DNA of 64,000 nucleotides from Poecilobothrus nobilitatus (GCA_947095535.1 OX352772.1:273139940-273203939), one strand, 5' to 3'; numbered from the stretch's first letter, positions 1 through 10,423 are shown. Notes: generated by a model not told the origin, from the letters alone. Translations and numbers: made by a program.

Positions 1-69
1 TTCGTAAGATGAAATAACTCTTACGACATGTGTGGGATTCCCACACTCCCTGGGGTTTTACAGCGTATT
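1..69 (-). mobile_element. SINE-A fragment
   Basis: On the minus strand this matches the middle of the tRNA-derived SINE family that is complete at 1021-1213 and 23259-23435: the segment around the B box and the ACACCGAGGGAGTGTGGG region. The A-box end is missing. At position 69 it stops abruptly inside the GCGTATT motif and continues as hAT-like sequence, so the join is a rearrangement, not a normal SINE end. The other side runs off the window. Confidence 0.6.
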
Positions 70-275
70 GAATTACTTTTTTTTAAAAGTAATTCAGATA
101 ATTCAATGAATTTTATTTTATTTCTGTATTATTATTTATATGCTTTTATTTTATCCCACACTCCCTCGGTGTTTACAGCGTATTGAATTACTTTTTTTAA
201 AAGTAATTCAGATAATTCAATAAATTTTATTTTATTTTTGTATTATTATTTATATGCTTTCATTATATGCTTTTA
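40..275. repeat. Tandem duplication, ~115-bp unit (SINE/hAT junction)
   Basis: The block from CCCACACTCCCT at 40 to 154 recurs from 155. Both copies hold the same SINE-A fragment joined at the same base to the same hAT-arm sequence. The SINE/hAT junction therefore formed first and was then duplicated in tandem. The second copy carries an additional short TATATGCTTT duplication near 255-275. Confidence 0.7.
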
Positions 276-1020
276 TTTTATATTAACTCGTTAGTGTCTG
301 ATTGTTTATTTATTTATTTGTCTTTCTATCATGCTATTTTATTATTTTGTAATCTGTTCAAAAGGAAAGTGTGTTGTATAGTGCGGAGTAAAGTGCGTAA
401 GTTTTGAAATCTTGAGAGTAATGGGGATCGAATGTAATTGGCAGTTCATATCCAACTTTTTTTTTACAACTTTTAACTCTATTCTTCAACATTTTTTTAA
501 TAAAATTTTATGTATGTATGTACCTTTTTAAAAACTTAATTTTTATTCGCTGATATATACATATATTTTGACCTTTCCATAATAATATAATGAAATCTCG
601 ATGCCCATTGCACATATGTTTGCTATACAACATCGTGAGGGGTTTTAAAAAGGGCTATTTTTTTAATTAGTTGGAGATTTTTGAAGTAATCAGTTCAAGA
701 GGTCAGATAGTTAAATTAATATCGGAAAATTATAATAAAAAATCTCTTGATATTAATTTTATTAGAGTTTTTTAATGTTTTTCTTTATTATTCATTTGTT
801 TATTATTCATATTTGACTAAGTTTCAGTTTCTGGAATCATTAATTTCACTAACCCGTTAATTACTCGGCTGCAGCTATTGTACCAGACTCTATGACACGT
901 TTCTTTTATTTCTACGCCATCTATTATCTTATACAAGAATTGTGGTTTATTATTATTATTTTATTATAGCTATGATATTAATTATAATTTATAGGACATA
1001 TATACTTATTTTTAATTTAA

Positions 1021-1213
1021 TTTTTTTTTTTTAGCGCATTTCTCTGCCATATAAATATGAACAGGAAATTACAAAGCCTTTCCTTTTCAGGCGTGGCTAT
1101 AAATGTCGTAAAGGGGAATAATTCTTACGATGTTTGTGGGATTCGAACCCACACTCCCTCGGTGTTTCCAGCGTATTTAATACGCTCTTACCCACTAGGC
1201 CACCTAGGCCCCT
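1021..1213 (-). mobile_element. SINE-A, full length, tRNA-derived
   Basis: Reading the minus strand, the element starts with a tRNA-like head containing an A box (TGGCCTAGTGGGTAAGAG) and a B box (GGTTCGAATCC). A body of about 100 bp follows, then an A tail (the T run at 1021-1032). It is flanked by an exact 12-bp target-site duplication, TTTTTAATTTAA, at 1009-1020 and 1214-1225. RNA polymerase III would start at the head. Further copies or pieces lie at 1-69, 155-184, 20796-20940, 23259-23435 and 33577-33600, all in the same orientation. It inserted into the hAT-like element. Confidence 0.85.
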
Positions 1214-1225
1214 TTTTTAATTTAA

Positions 1226-1875
1226 TGGCGCTGACTCTGTGGTAAAATAATAATAATAATAATAATAATAGTAATAATAATAGTAATAATAATAATAATA
1301 ATTAATAATAATAATAATAATTAATAATAGTACAATAATTAAATAGTATAATAAATAGTACAATAATAATATAACAATAATTATAATAATAATAATAGTA
1401 ATAATAATAATAGCTACTACAGTGGGGTATCTTTGGTTATATCATGCAAGTAAGGTGTTATATACTGCTGCACGTTGTAATCCACTGATGGCGCTGACTC
1501 TGTAGTAAAATAATAATAATATTAATAAGAATATTAATACCAATAATAACAGCCGCTACAGTGACAGTGGGGGTTGCCTTCAATAATTACCTCATGTAGT
1601 AATATATATACTACTACTACATGTTGTAACTGTTGTGACGGCTTTAGTCACTGTTAGCAAAATAATAATAATAGGCGGATTCATTGTTTCCTTACAGTCC
1701 CACTCCCAATTCAATGTTTCCGTATCCATTTTCCTATCCTTTCCTATCCCTACTCCCTAGCCAATATACTGCTCTCGCAGGTAAAGGTTTCATCCCACTA
1801 TATTGGATAAAGGGGGAGGTGGGTTTAGTCAGTAAGAATCTGACACTACCAAGGGGTAATTCTTGGTGTCTTTGG
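1226..1875 (+). repeat. (TAA)n-rich interspersed repeat X, copy 1
   Basis: It begins GGCGCTGACTCTG. An imperfect TAA microsatellite runs at about 1243-1415, then the GGCGCTGACTCTGTAGT motif recurs at 1490, followed by a unique tail with a pyrimidine-rich CCTATCC stretch (1720-1755) and the TAAGAATCTGACACTACCAAGGGG segment. The same series occurs inverted at about 58800-59420. The two copies agree over several hundred bases and share the order of their blocks, so this is a dispersed repeat, not chance low complexity. No protein is encoded. The short open frame around 1684-1935 is a by-product of the repeat. Confidence 0.6.
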
Positions 1876-1965
1876 AAGATTCCCACCTCCCTTAGGAAAA
1901 AAAAAAAATTATATGCTACTAATTATATATTATAAGAAAAATGTCTATTATTTTTTATTAATCTA

Positions 1966-2037
1966 CCAGGGGTTTGAACCTGAGATCTTTCGAATAAAAG
2001 GACTGTTTCATTAACAATTACACCATTGGCTGGATAT
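1966..2037 (-). repeat. tRNA-like segment (SINE head or tRNA pseudogene)
   Basis: The minus strand begins CCAGCCAATGGTGTAAT, carries a B-box-like GGTTCAAACCC about 50 bases on, and ends CCTGG. That gives an acceptor-like pairing and A and B boxes at tRNA spacing. The start is close to the head of SINE-B at 3965-4211 (CCAGCCATTGGTGTAG). No clean anticodon arm can be drawn, so it is called a tRNA-derived remnant. An A-rich stretch follows on the minus strand, with a run near 1902. Confidence 0.5.
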
Positions 2038-2329
2038 TTAGTAATGGGAAATTCGTTACAAAATTAAACACAACATTCAAAATAAAGTATTTAATAAGTA
2101 AAAAATTCGCAAAACATAAAATAAATATTATTTAATAATTATGATTATTAAATTAATAAAAACCATTGTTCAATAATTCGGAAATACCATTCAAAATTTT
2201 TCCCAAAAATAATACAAAAATCTTAAATTTCTTCTTCAAATTCTAAAGCTTTTATCATTAATATGTAGATACCAAAAGTGATGAATTTCTGGGAAAAGCC
2301 CACTGTGACATAATTTTAATAAATCTATT

Positions 2330-3000
2330 TTATTTCAGTTGAAATTGATAACATTTGTGAATAAAAATTCTGAAGTTGAACAGGAATCACATAATACATT
2401 TTTATGGCAGCTCTTATTTCTGAGTTTCCTCTTTAGCCATTTATTTTGTTCCATGAAATGTAATACGCTTCATTTAGAAATGTTGCTTTGTAAATAGTTA
2501 AATTATAAACATAGATCTTTCGGCTGTAATACATTTGTGAAACTCTAGATGACCAAATTTGCAAAAAGCTTTGCAGATCAAATATAATAGATAAGAAAGT
2601 ATCATCGCTATTGGCACGGATTTTATGATCAGCTTTGGTCAAATTAGCTTCTTCTTTTCTTTTGATATGTGGTTTTTTAACTTCTTCATTTTGTTTTATA
2701 TTATTCACATACCAAACACATGTCCTTTGTTAGTTTAAAAAATGAAAAGTTATAATATTGTTACAAAAATTACGTTGATATGTTATGGAACTTACTGGTT
2801 TAGCTGATTCTGCACTTTTCCATATACAGAGCGTACATTTCATTGATCGATAGTTTTTGCCTAAATATTTCCTTTTTGATGATTTTCTGCAATAATGTGA
2901 CTAAGTCCAGGAAAGCTTTCGATATTATGATTGGCCTTTTCAAGAACAACTGCTAAAGTTTTGCAGATGTGGCTTTTTTCATTTGCCTCATTTAATGCTG
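2330..3000 (-). pseudogene. Decayed transposase-like reading frame
   Basis: The longest open piece is 2433-2708 (91 residues). It contains the block YYSRKIYVYNLTIYKATF, and translation continues with one stop into a stretch resembling WN-x-RGNSEI at about 2420. Upstream, near 2820-2870, a second frame reads KLSINEMYALYMEKC. These blocks, in this order, resemble a conserved region of many uncharacterised insect proteins that I take to be domesticated or transposon DDE-type proteins; that attribution is from memory and uncertain. At least two frame changes and several stops show it is dead. It lies between the inverted arms of the hAT-like element, so it is probably that element's own transposase or an earlier passenger. 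Confidence 0.4.
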
Positions 3001-3964
3001 TGTCAACCGGACCATGGCGTATATATGGCGTATAAGAAAAAAACCTTGCATATTTACTGGGTTTGCATTAAAAACTAAGCGCGAAAACTGTTCTTTTGTT
3101 TTAATTTATCTGAGGAAAAACGGCGCTTAATTTCACTTAATTCTTCTTCATCGAATGTGCCTTCAGTGAAACTGTTTGGTATGTAGTTTTCCTTACTGTT
3201 TTCGCAAAAATCTACGGAAGATGATCTTACACATGATCTTGATGTTCTGGAATTGGTGCATTGATATTTTGTTTATGTCATTTAAAAATAATGGTACTTC
3301 TTTATCAATCTCATTACATACATGTTTATTTTTGGATCATCCAAATCGAAATGATTAATATACTTATCTAATTTTTTTTTAAATTTGGAAAAGGTTAACT
3401 TTTGGCTTTAATCTTCACAAATTTTAAACTTTTATTTTCAGTAAAAAATGACTTTGGCATATTTAACAAAAAAATGCAATTTTTCTAGATGATACTTTTT
3501 GCTGTGTACCGATATATATTGTGTTTTGCTAAATGCTAATACAAAATACACAAAGTATGTGCAAGGGGCATCAATATTTCATAATATTATTATAGGAGGA
3601 AAGGTTAAAATACATGTATAGATAAACGAATAAAAATTAAGTTTTTAAATAGGTATATACATACATAAAATTTTATTAAAAAATGTTGAAGAATTGAGTT
3701 AAAAAAAATTAGATGTGAACTGCCAACTGGATTCGATCCACATTACTCTCACGCTTTCACAATTTATGCACTTTACTCAGCTTTATACAACACTTACTTT
3801 CCTTTTGAACAGATTACAAACATAATAAAAAGCATGACAGAATGGAAAATAGTAAATAAATAAATCAACACTAACGAGTTAATATAAAATAAAAGCATAT
3901 AATGAAAGCATATAAATAATAATATATAAATTAAATAATTCATTGAATTATCTGATTTACTTTT

Positions 3965-4211
3965 ATTTATTTATTTATATACAGGTACCGTGATACATAA
4001 ATGTTCCAGGTAGCTATAACCCCTGTTTCCTGGTAGGAATGTGGGGTGTACGAGATATTATGTGATATATTAAGTATTTATATATTGCGATATATGAATA
4101 TTTTTTTTTTATATTATAATTATTGTACCCAGCCAGGAATCGAACCCGTGACCTCTCATTTCCTTATGAATGAGAAGCGGTGCGTCAACCACTACACCAA
4201 TGGCTGGATTG
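3965..4211 (-). mobile_element. SINE-B, full length, tRNA-derived
   Basis: The minus strand opens CAATCCAGCCATTGGTGTAG, a tRNA-like head with an A box, followed by a B box (GGGTTCGATTCC) and CCTGGCTGGG, which can pair with the head. An AT-rich body of about 150 bp follows, and the element ends in a (TAAA)n tail (3965-3983). The exact 12-bp target-site duplication TGATTTACTTTT occupies 3953-3964 and 4212-4223. Removing the SINE rejoins the right inverted arm of the hAT-like element, so the SINE is younger. Body and tail differ from SINE-A, making this a second family. Confidence 0.85.
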
Positions 4212-4665
4212 TGATTTACTTTTGAATAAAAGAAAAGTAATTCATTGAATTATTTGAATTATTTTTGGATTAAAAAAAGTAATTCATTGAATTACTTGAA
4301 TTATTTTTGAATTATTTTTTTAATTCAAAAGTAATTCAAAATAATTCAAAGTAACTCAAATAATTTGAATTATATTTGGCAATTCATTGTATGTAATGCA
4401 TTATTTTTTAATATAATGCATTATTTTAATGAGTCAGTTTGAAAATATAACTTAAAAAAAATTATTTTAATGCAATATAAGAAAAAATAAAGCATTATGT
4501 TAATGAATTCGTTTGGTCAAATAATTCAAAATAATTATTTCAATGCATTATAATTAATTATTTCAATGCACTATTTTAATTCAATAAAAAAATAATGCTA
4601 ATGCAAACTTAATGCATTATGAAAATAATGCATTACTTCCCATCTCTGAAGAGTTCTCTATCAAT

Positions 4666-4671
4666 GATTTT
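4666..4671. repeat. Polinton target-site duplication, left copy
   Basis: GATTTT directly precedes the AGTA terminus of the left inverted repeat. It is identical to 18540-18545. Six-base duplications are typical of Polinton integration. Confidence 0.9.
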
Positions 4672-5542
4672 AGTAGGTAACCCTGCACTTTGGAATGGCA
4701 AAATAATTTGACCCATATCGCATGACATGTTGTCCTACATTTTAATTTATGGGTTTAATGTAGGTCATGCTTGGTTAGTAAGTCAAGAACTTGTTTTGAT
4801 CGTTTTGGTTTAGGTTTTAAGTTAAGTTGTATGTGTGGGTTGTTAACTTATAAGTTCGAAATAGTTTTTCAATAGGAAGTGAAGGTTGTTGATATTGTGT
4901 AAGTTGTCAGACAGGGTTAATAAACTGAAGAATTGATTTTATGTATCTTGGTTACTATAAGCCAAAAATTTGTTTTGGTTTAGGTTTTAAGTTAGGTTGT
5001 ATGTGTGGATTGTTAACTTATAAGTTCCAAATGGTTTTATAGTAGGAAGTCAAGTGTTAAATAATTTAAAGTAGGGTCAGCCCTTAATAAACAAAATTGT
5101 ATAACTGAAGTTTAAATACTAGGCGCACATATAAAAGTAGTAAGAAAATTTCTTATATGAAAATAAAAAACAGAAAATTTTTTTTTATTTTTAAATCTAC
5201 AGCGCATCTTTAAAATTGAAAAGAAAAAGTGTAATCCTGTTTGTGTTTTTGGTTTTTTTTTTTTTTTTGTTAGCATAAAGAAAAAAATTAAAGTAAGATA
5301 TAGATTTTTTTTGCTTACATAAAAATGTGATCTCTCTGGACAGAAGAATTTATAGAAGAAAAGAGAACACGAAAGTCATTAATTTTATTTTTTAATTAAG
5401 AATGTTCAGAAAATATGAATAAAAAGAAAACAAACAGCAAATCAAAAATATGGAACTGATTAAACTAAAGATATACTCTTTACTCTTGATATGCATTTAT
5501 GTTCTTTTGTTTTTGTATGGAATATAATTCAAAAATTTTTAG
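4672..5542. repeat. Polinton left terminal inverted repeat
   Basis: It pairs with 17680-18539 over its whole length. Terminal bases are AGTAGGTAACCC against AGTAGTAACCC on the complement of the right end. The left copy holds a ~75-bp internal duplication (about 4805-4885 and 4975-5050, both beginning GGTTTAGGTTTTAAGTTA) and about 60 bp near 5025-5085 that the right copy lacks. The right copy has about 35 bp, near 17865-17895, missing on the left. The two TIRs have therefore diverged since insertion. Confidence 0.9.
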
Positions 5543-5582
5543 TTTTAAACTAAAAAAAAAATTTAAGACTTGTTTTTGTTAT

Positions 5583-7129
5583 GATACCCGTATGAACTAT
5601 GTTCAAGGGTATAATAAATTTGCCATTACGTTTGTGACACCTTAAAGGAGTCGAGCTAGATATAGTGTCAAAGGTATGGATCGGCTCAGAATTGAATTCT
5701 GAGTCGATTAAGCCATGTACGTCCGTCCGTCCGCACGATAACTCAAAAAATAAAGGAGCTAGGGGCTGAAATTTTTTTTACGTCACTTTTGCAAAATTGT
5801 TAGTTTTGCTATTTAAATCCAACATTTTCGGTCAGCGGGTTCGAGTAGCTGCCATACAACTTCTATCTTTATATAGAAATAACTCAGTATCTATTCAAGC
5901 TAGATTTCTGAAATTTTGCAAATGATGATCAAGTTTTATGGCACCAATTTCTGTAAAATTTGGTTGTGCTGGTGCGGCAGGTTCGGGTAGCTGCCATACA
6001 ACTTCTCCGTTTAAATGAGAAAAACTCAGTGTTTATTGACGCTAGGAATCTGAAATTTAGTAAAGAGGTGTCGAGTTACATGCCAACAACTTTTGTAAAA
6101 TTTGGTTGGTCTAGAGCAGCCGGTTCAGGCTTCTTGCATCTCTTAGAACCTAATGAAGCTAGGCGTCTGAAATTTTGCAAATGATGATCAAGTTTTATGG
6201 CAACAACTTTTGTAAAATTTGTTTTTGGTGGTGCGGCGGGTTCGGGTAGCTGCCATACAACTTCTCCGTTTAAATGAGAATAACTCGGTGTTTATTGAAA
6301 CTAGGAATCTGAAATTTAGTAAAGAGGTGCCGAGTTACATGCCAACAACTTTTGTAAAATTTGGTTGGTCTAGAGCAGCCGCTTCAGGCTTCTTCCACCT
6401 CTTGGAACCTAATGAAGCTAGGCGTCTGAAATCTTGCAAATGATGATCAAGTTTTATGGCAACAACTTCTGCAAAATTTGGTTGTGGTGGTGCGACGGGT
6501 TCGGATAGCTGCCATACAACTTCTCTTTTTAAATGAAAATAACTCAGTGTCCGTCCGCACGATAACTCAAAAAATAAAGGAGCTAGGAGGCTGAAATTTT
6601 TTTTACGTCACTTTTACCAAATTGTTAGTTTTGCTATTTAACACCAGCATTTTCGGCCGCCGGGTTCGAGTAGCTGCCATACAACTTCTTTCTTTAAATG
6701 GAAATAACCCAGTGTCTATTCAATCTAGGTATCTGAAATTTTGCAAATGATGATCCAGTTTTATGGCAACAACTTCTGTAAAATTTGGTTGTGATGATAT
6801 GACAAGTTCGGATAGTTGCCATACAAATTCTCTTTTTAAATGAAAATAACTCAGTGTCTATTGAAGCTAGCTATCTGAAATTTAGTGAAAAAGTATCGAG
6901 TTGCATGCCAAAAACTTTTGTAAAATTTGATTGGTCTAAAGCAGCCGGTTCAGGCTTTTTGCATTTCTTGGAACTTAATGAAGCTAGGCGCAATAGATTC
7001 GGGTAGCTATCATACAACTCCACAATTTACATAAATATATATCTGTAGTTCGGTACTAAAACATCTGAATGTTTTTAAAAGATGATCAAGTTTTATAGAA
7101 ACAGGATATATTACGTTCATACGGGTATC
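5583..7129. mobile_element. DINE-1/Helentron-like non-autonomous element inside Polinton
   Basis: The ends are an exact 15-bp inverted pair, GATACCCGTATGAAC (5583-5597) and GTTCATACGGGTATC (7115-7129). Just inside the left end are a short GTCC microsatellite (about 5718-5732) and the core GCACGATAACTCAAAAA. Degenerate tandem repeats fill the rest. The same GTCC plus GCACGATAACTCAAAAA core occurs in the array element at 25245. A terminal inverted end, a GTCY microsatellite and tandem repeats fit DINE-1/Helentron-associated elements; this class call is by resemblance. It carries no gene. It lies between the TIR and PolB, so it did not itself break a Polinton gene. Confidence 0.55.
5940..6460. 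repeat. Tandem repeat, 259-bp dimeric unit
   Basis: Two near-identical 259-bp units run head to tail, starting near 5955 and 6213. Each is a dimer of related halves of about 142 and 117 bp, both containing TGTAAAATTTGGTTG followed by a variant of CGGGTTCGGGTAGCTGCCA. Degraded units continue to about 7000. The two open frames at 5960-6184 and 6219-6443 are translations of the repeat, not genes. Confidence 0.8.
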
Positions 7130-7568
7130 CCATAGTTGACACAGTCTACTCTACTGCACTCTTCCTTGTTGTTAAATTAATATACGAGTATACAAATCAC
7201 TAGTTATCTAGTCAAAGCAAGGAATTGATATAAAAATAATATAATGTAAAAGTTGAATGATTCTATGATAGTATAGTTCCTGGTTTTAAAAAATTACAAT
7301 ATTCTAGTAATAATAAGATAATAATTAATAATTTATTAAGATTCTGAAAAATGTAATGATCATAAAAGAAATCGAAAGTGTAGAACTGTATAATATGTAT
7401 GTAAATAATGTCTACTTTTACATGTAGAATTTTTTTGTTTAAATCTTTATTACATTCTTAAAAATTTTAAATTAATATACAAAACAAATATTTTTACAAT
7501 ACAAATAAAAATGTTCAAATTTGAATGAATACTATTTTGATTTACTTATCAACATTTGCTTTTTTCTG
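7130..7568. other. AT-rich Polinton DNA, no gene
   Basis: It lies between the nested DINE-like element and the stop codon of the polymerase frame. It holds only short AT-rich sequence and no open frame of note. The sequence TACATGTAGAATTTTTTTG near 7420 is a plausible 3' flank for the leftward polymerase transcript, but no clear terminator or polyadenylation context can be assigned. Confidence 0.5.
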
Positions 7569-9936
7569 TTATTTTTTCTGTAAAGAACTACCATCTTCAT
7601 TAAATTTTCGTTTTTCTGATTTTGGTTGATATTTTTTTATTTCGGGAATCGTAAGTACATCATAATTTTTATTTCGACGAATATTTTCTGAAATGACGTA
7701 TGTATCTGCACTATTCAATGAATTTAAAACTGCTGCCTTTATGCTATTAAAATTAATTTTTAGAGAAGCTTCATAACTAAGAGAAAATCCTTTAACTTTA
7801 TAAACAATTTTTTCTGTATTATCTTTTGTACAGTAAATTTTGTAAGCATAGTTCTTGGGACCACCACTTACAAATTCTGTAATATAACTTCCTATACCAT
7901 AACATTCTAATTCATCAGTCATGTCTCCTATAAATTCACCTATTTCTTGTTCATATTCTCCTTCTCGGCTAATATACAACACTGAATCACTGTCATAATA
8001 TAATACTCTACTATCCAACTTCTCTAGATACCTGTAAAGTTGAAGACGAGCATGTGCTGTTATATAAGCAGCGATACTTACGTTGACAGTAGATAAAGAA
8101 GTTACTGCTTCTTCTTTATATTTCCAGCTAATCACTATGTTTTCTTCATTTACTAGAAATATGTGACATACTTCTACAGAAGCGTTTGTTATTAACTCAT
8201 AAAGTTTAAAAGGTTGATTTATAATGCTGGTTTGTTGTTGATTTTCTCTTTGCCCAAATTTTCCCCAGAATGAGTTTAAAATAATCTTAGCAAAAGATCT
8301 TAAACCAGGGTTATTAACTACTTTATCGTATTCTAAATTTAATTTCTTCCTTTTCAAAAAAAACTATCGATATATTCTTCCTTTTCTTTTTGAGTTTGAT
8401 ATTTTATTGGCCACCCAGACGCTTCTTGTTTAATCTTTATAAATTTATTCATCATTTTAGTGAATAAATCATCAATACCAGTACAATTGTCATATTTTAC
8501 TGTTTCGTTTTCCCAAACTTCATAAATATTTAAAAGTTTATACCCTTTTTCAATTGCTTTTTTAATTTCATCAATTACCCAAGTTCCTACTAATGCTCTT
8601 TCATCGTTATGTTCACAGTATTTTCCTTGATATTTTTGTTCACTACAAGTGTCACATAGTGAGAACATCAATTTATTATTTTGTTTGACAGGTAACACGG
8701 GGTGTAATAGATTTGTTGGTGGTAAGATTTTGCATTTAATAATACCGTCAATAGTCATTATGTTTAACTTGGAGCGAGTATCTTCTCCAACATAAATCTT
8801 AGGATGGTTTATGGGAAATTTTCTAATTTCTTGACAGTTGCTTCTATTTTTTGAACTAGAAGCCTTATAATTTTGAAAACATGATTGACCACGAAATGCG
8901 CGATTGCACTGAATACATAAAATATTTTTAACATTAATTGAACAAGCAGGTGAGTTTTGACAGCAAGGACAACTTTTCGAACACCTATGTTAATTTTTTT
9001 TAGAATACGGAATATGACATTCTTCACAATAAAATGCTGTGCAAAAAGCAGCTGTGAGCGAAGTTATTACATTATAATGATTATTATGGTATAGCAAGTT
9101 TTTTTTCCATTATTAAATCCTTCAAATATTACTTCTGCACCCCTTGTTCCATATTTATATACAACAATTTTGTGTTTATTTCAAAATTTTTGAAATTGAT
9201 TCAATTCACGAATTCCGCAACCTTCAGATGGAATTGTTATTTTTGATGTTTTTAATAATTTTAAAGCTATTAAAGTTTGAAGTTTTCCTATATTTTTTCG
9301 AATTTTTTCATATTCAATAAATTTTTCAATTTTAGCTATTAAAACAACAAGTGCACGTGGTAGACATAAATTATCGCTGTTTTTTATTGTTATTATTCCT
9401 TTCCTTTTTAAGCATTCCTCTTTATAATTTGAATATTTATTATTTCTACCTCTACCAGAGGGTAATCTAACACGGGTAACTGTTAAACAAAAAGTGTCTG
9501 TACTTAAGCCTATAGACATAAAATAAAAATAGTTTATTATTAAATGAAACAAAAAATGAATTATAAATATCTCCCTTCAGAATTTGAAAAACTTTGAAAA
9601 ACATTAGAAATTACATCCCAAACGTCGCTAAATTTAAGTTCATGAGCGGATATAAAACTGAGGTACGCAGGACCTTGATGTTCAAATCTCTCTCCACAAA
9701 ATGTTAACCCAATTATCAGTGGAATTCACATCTTTTACAGCAATCCTGATTATTTGATGTATAGCATCCTTAATGCAGCTAATTGGTTCTCTATTTTCAG
9801 GTACGGATTTAATTACAAATTTTATTTTATGACCGTTCATATTAAACCTTTTAACAAATGTCGAATTCTCGCTTTCTATTATGTAAGGCGAAACTATAAC
9901 GGTAAGAAACCTTTGTAAAATAATTTTTTTCGACAT
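7569..9936 (-). pseudogene. PolB: Polinton DNA polymerase B, broken, exonuclease and palm motif A deleted
   Basis: This is the family-B, protein-primed-type polymerase that replicates the element. Fragments run 5' to 3' on the minus strand. 9936-9682 (starting MSKKIILQRF) and 9540-9181 (with PSGRGR and NLCLPRALV) form the N-terminal region. A Cys-rich zinc-binding stretch lies at about 9030-8830 (YCEECH, CPCCQ, CIQCNRAF) with one in-frame stop. 8758-8354 and 8357-7569 hold the palm and thumb, with NSFWGKFGQ (motif B), YYDSDSVLY (motif C, DSD in place of the usual DTD) and GGPKNYAYK. The zinc region runs in frame straight into INHPKIYV; the exonuclease motifs and the palm motif A Asp that normally lie between are absent, which indicates an internal deletion near 8820. 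There are also frameshifts near 8355 and around 9560-9680. The total is ~2.4 kb against about 3.3 kb for intact family members. It is catalytically dead. Confidence 0.88.
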
Positions 9937-10423
9937 TTTCTTTATACGAATTTCAGATGTTGAATGCTTGAATAACAGAATAATATTAAATTTTCAATAC
10001 AGATTCATTCTCTTAAATTAAAATGACATTTTAATAAATTTTAGTTGTTTTAACTAGAATCCCATCTTAATCCTATCTTAATATGTAAATAGAAAATTTT
10101 ATGCAACATTGTAATTTTCAAACTACAATTTAATTTAAAATTTATCTTAAAGATATAAATTGTAATCAAATGACAGTATAATAAATTATATTTCATTAAT
10201 AATTAGATTCTCATCTTATACGTATTTTAAATAGAAAATAGTATTACAACATTGTAATCAAACGGCAATTTAATAAATTACCCTTTTTCTACATAAAAAA
10301 TATTAGCAACATTGTAATCAACTTACATTTTTGATAGATTTTACCCTTTCCACTTAGAAAATATTTGCAAGAGTGTCACTAGTTCTAAAGTTTTTATTTT
10401 GTTATAATATTACTCGAAATTTG
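9937..10423. other. Polinton intergenic region between divergent genes
   Basis: AT-rich DNA separating the leftward polymerase start (9936) from the rightward promoter at 10424. Repeated short blocks of the type AACATTGTAATCAA recur near 10107, 10243, 10310 and 10320. They look like a degenerate direct repeat and could be a control or origin region. No open frame is present. Confidence 0.45.

Larger units (their letters stand above)
181..4648. mobile_element. hAT-like DNA transposon, left terminus missing
   Basis: Two long inverted arms face each other: 181 to about 615, and about 3540 to 3964 continuing at 4224-4244 after a SINE is removed. They align over more than 400 bp. The right side ends in AT-rich palindromic blocks (AATTCATTGAATTAC, TAATGCATTA types), and 4639-4648 reads CCCATCTCTG. 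That is the complement of CAGAGATGGG, a hAT-style terminus. The matching left terminus is not seen, because the arm breaks into a SINE fragment at 181. Inside lie a decayed transposase-like frame, a full SINE-A, a (TAA)n repeat and a tRNA-like segment. The hAT assignment rests on the terminus alone and is moderate; the inverted-repeat structure is plain in the sequence. Confidence 0.6.

Noticed and set aside
1057..1245. 62-codon plus-strand frame
   Set aside because: It is a translation of the SINE-A copy on the wrong strand.
1966..2037. Functional tRNA gene
   Set aside because: A and B boxes are present but a proper anticodon arm and full stem pairing are not; it is better read as a tRNA-derived remnant.
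4130..4208. Functional tRNA gene, with CAT in the loop region
   Set aside because: The anticodon stem has a 10-base loop and the T stem competes with the acceptor. The unit is a SINE with tail and target-site duplication.
5960..6443. Two similar 74-residue proteins
   Set aside because: Their similarity comes from the 259-bp tandem repeat; the spacing equals the repeat unit.
8809..9027. 72-residue minus-strand protein
   Set aside because: It is the wrong frame over the PolB zinc-binding region; the alternative frame carries the Cys pattern.
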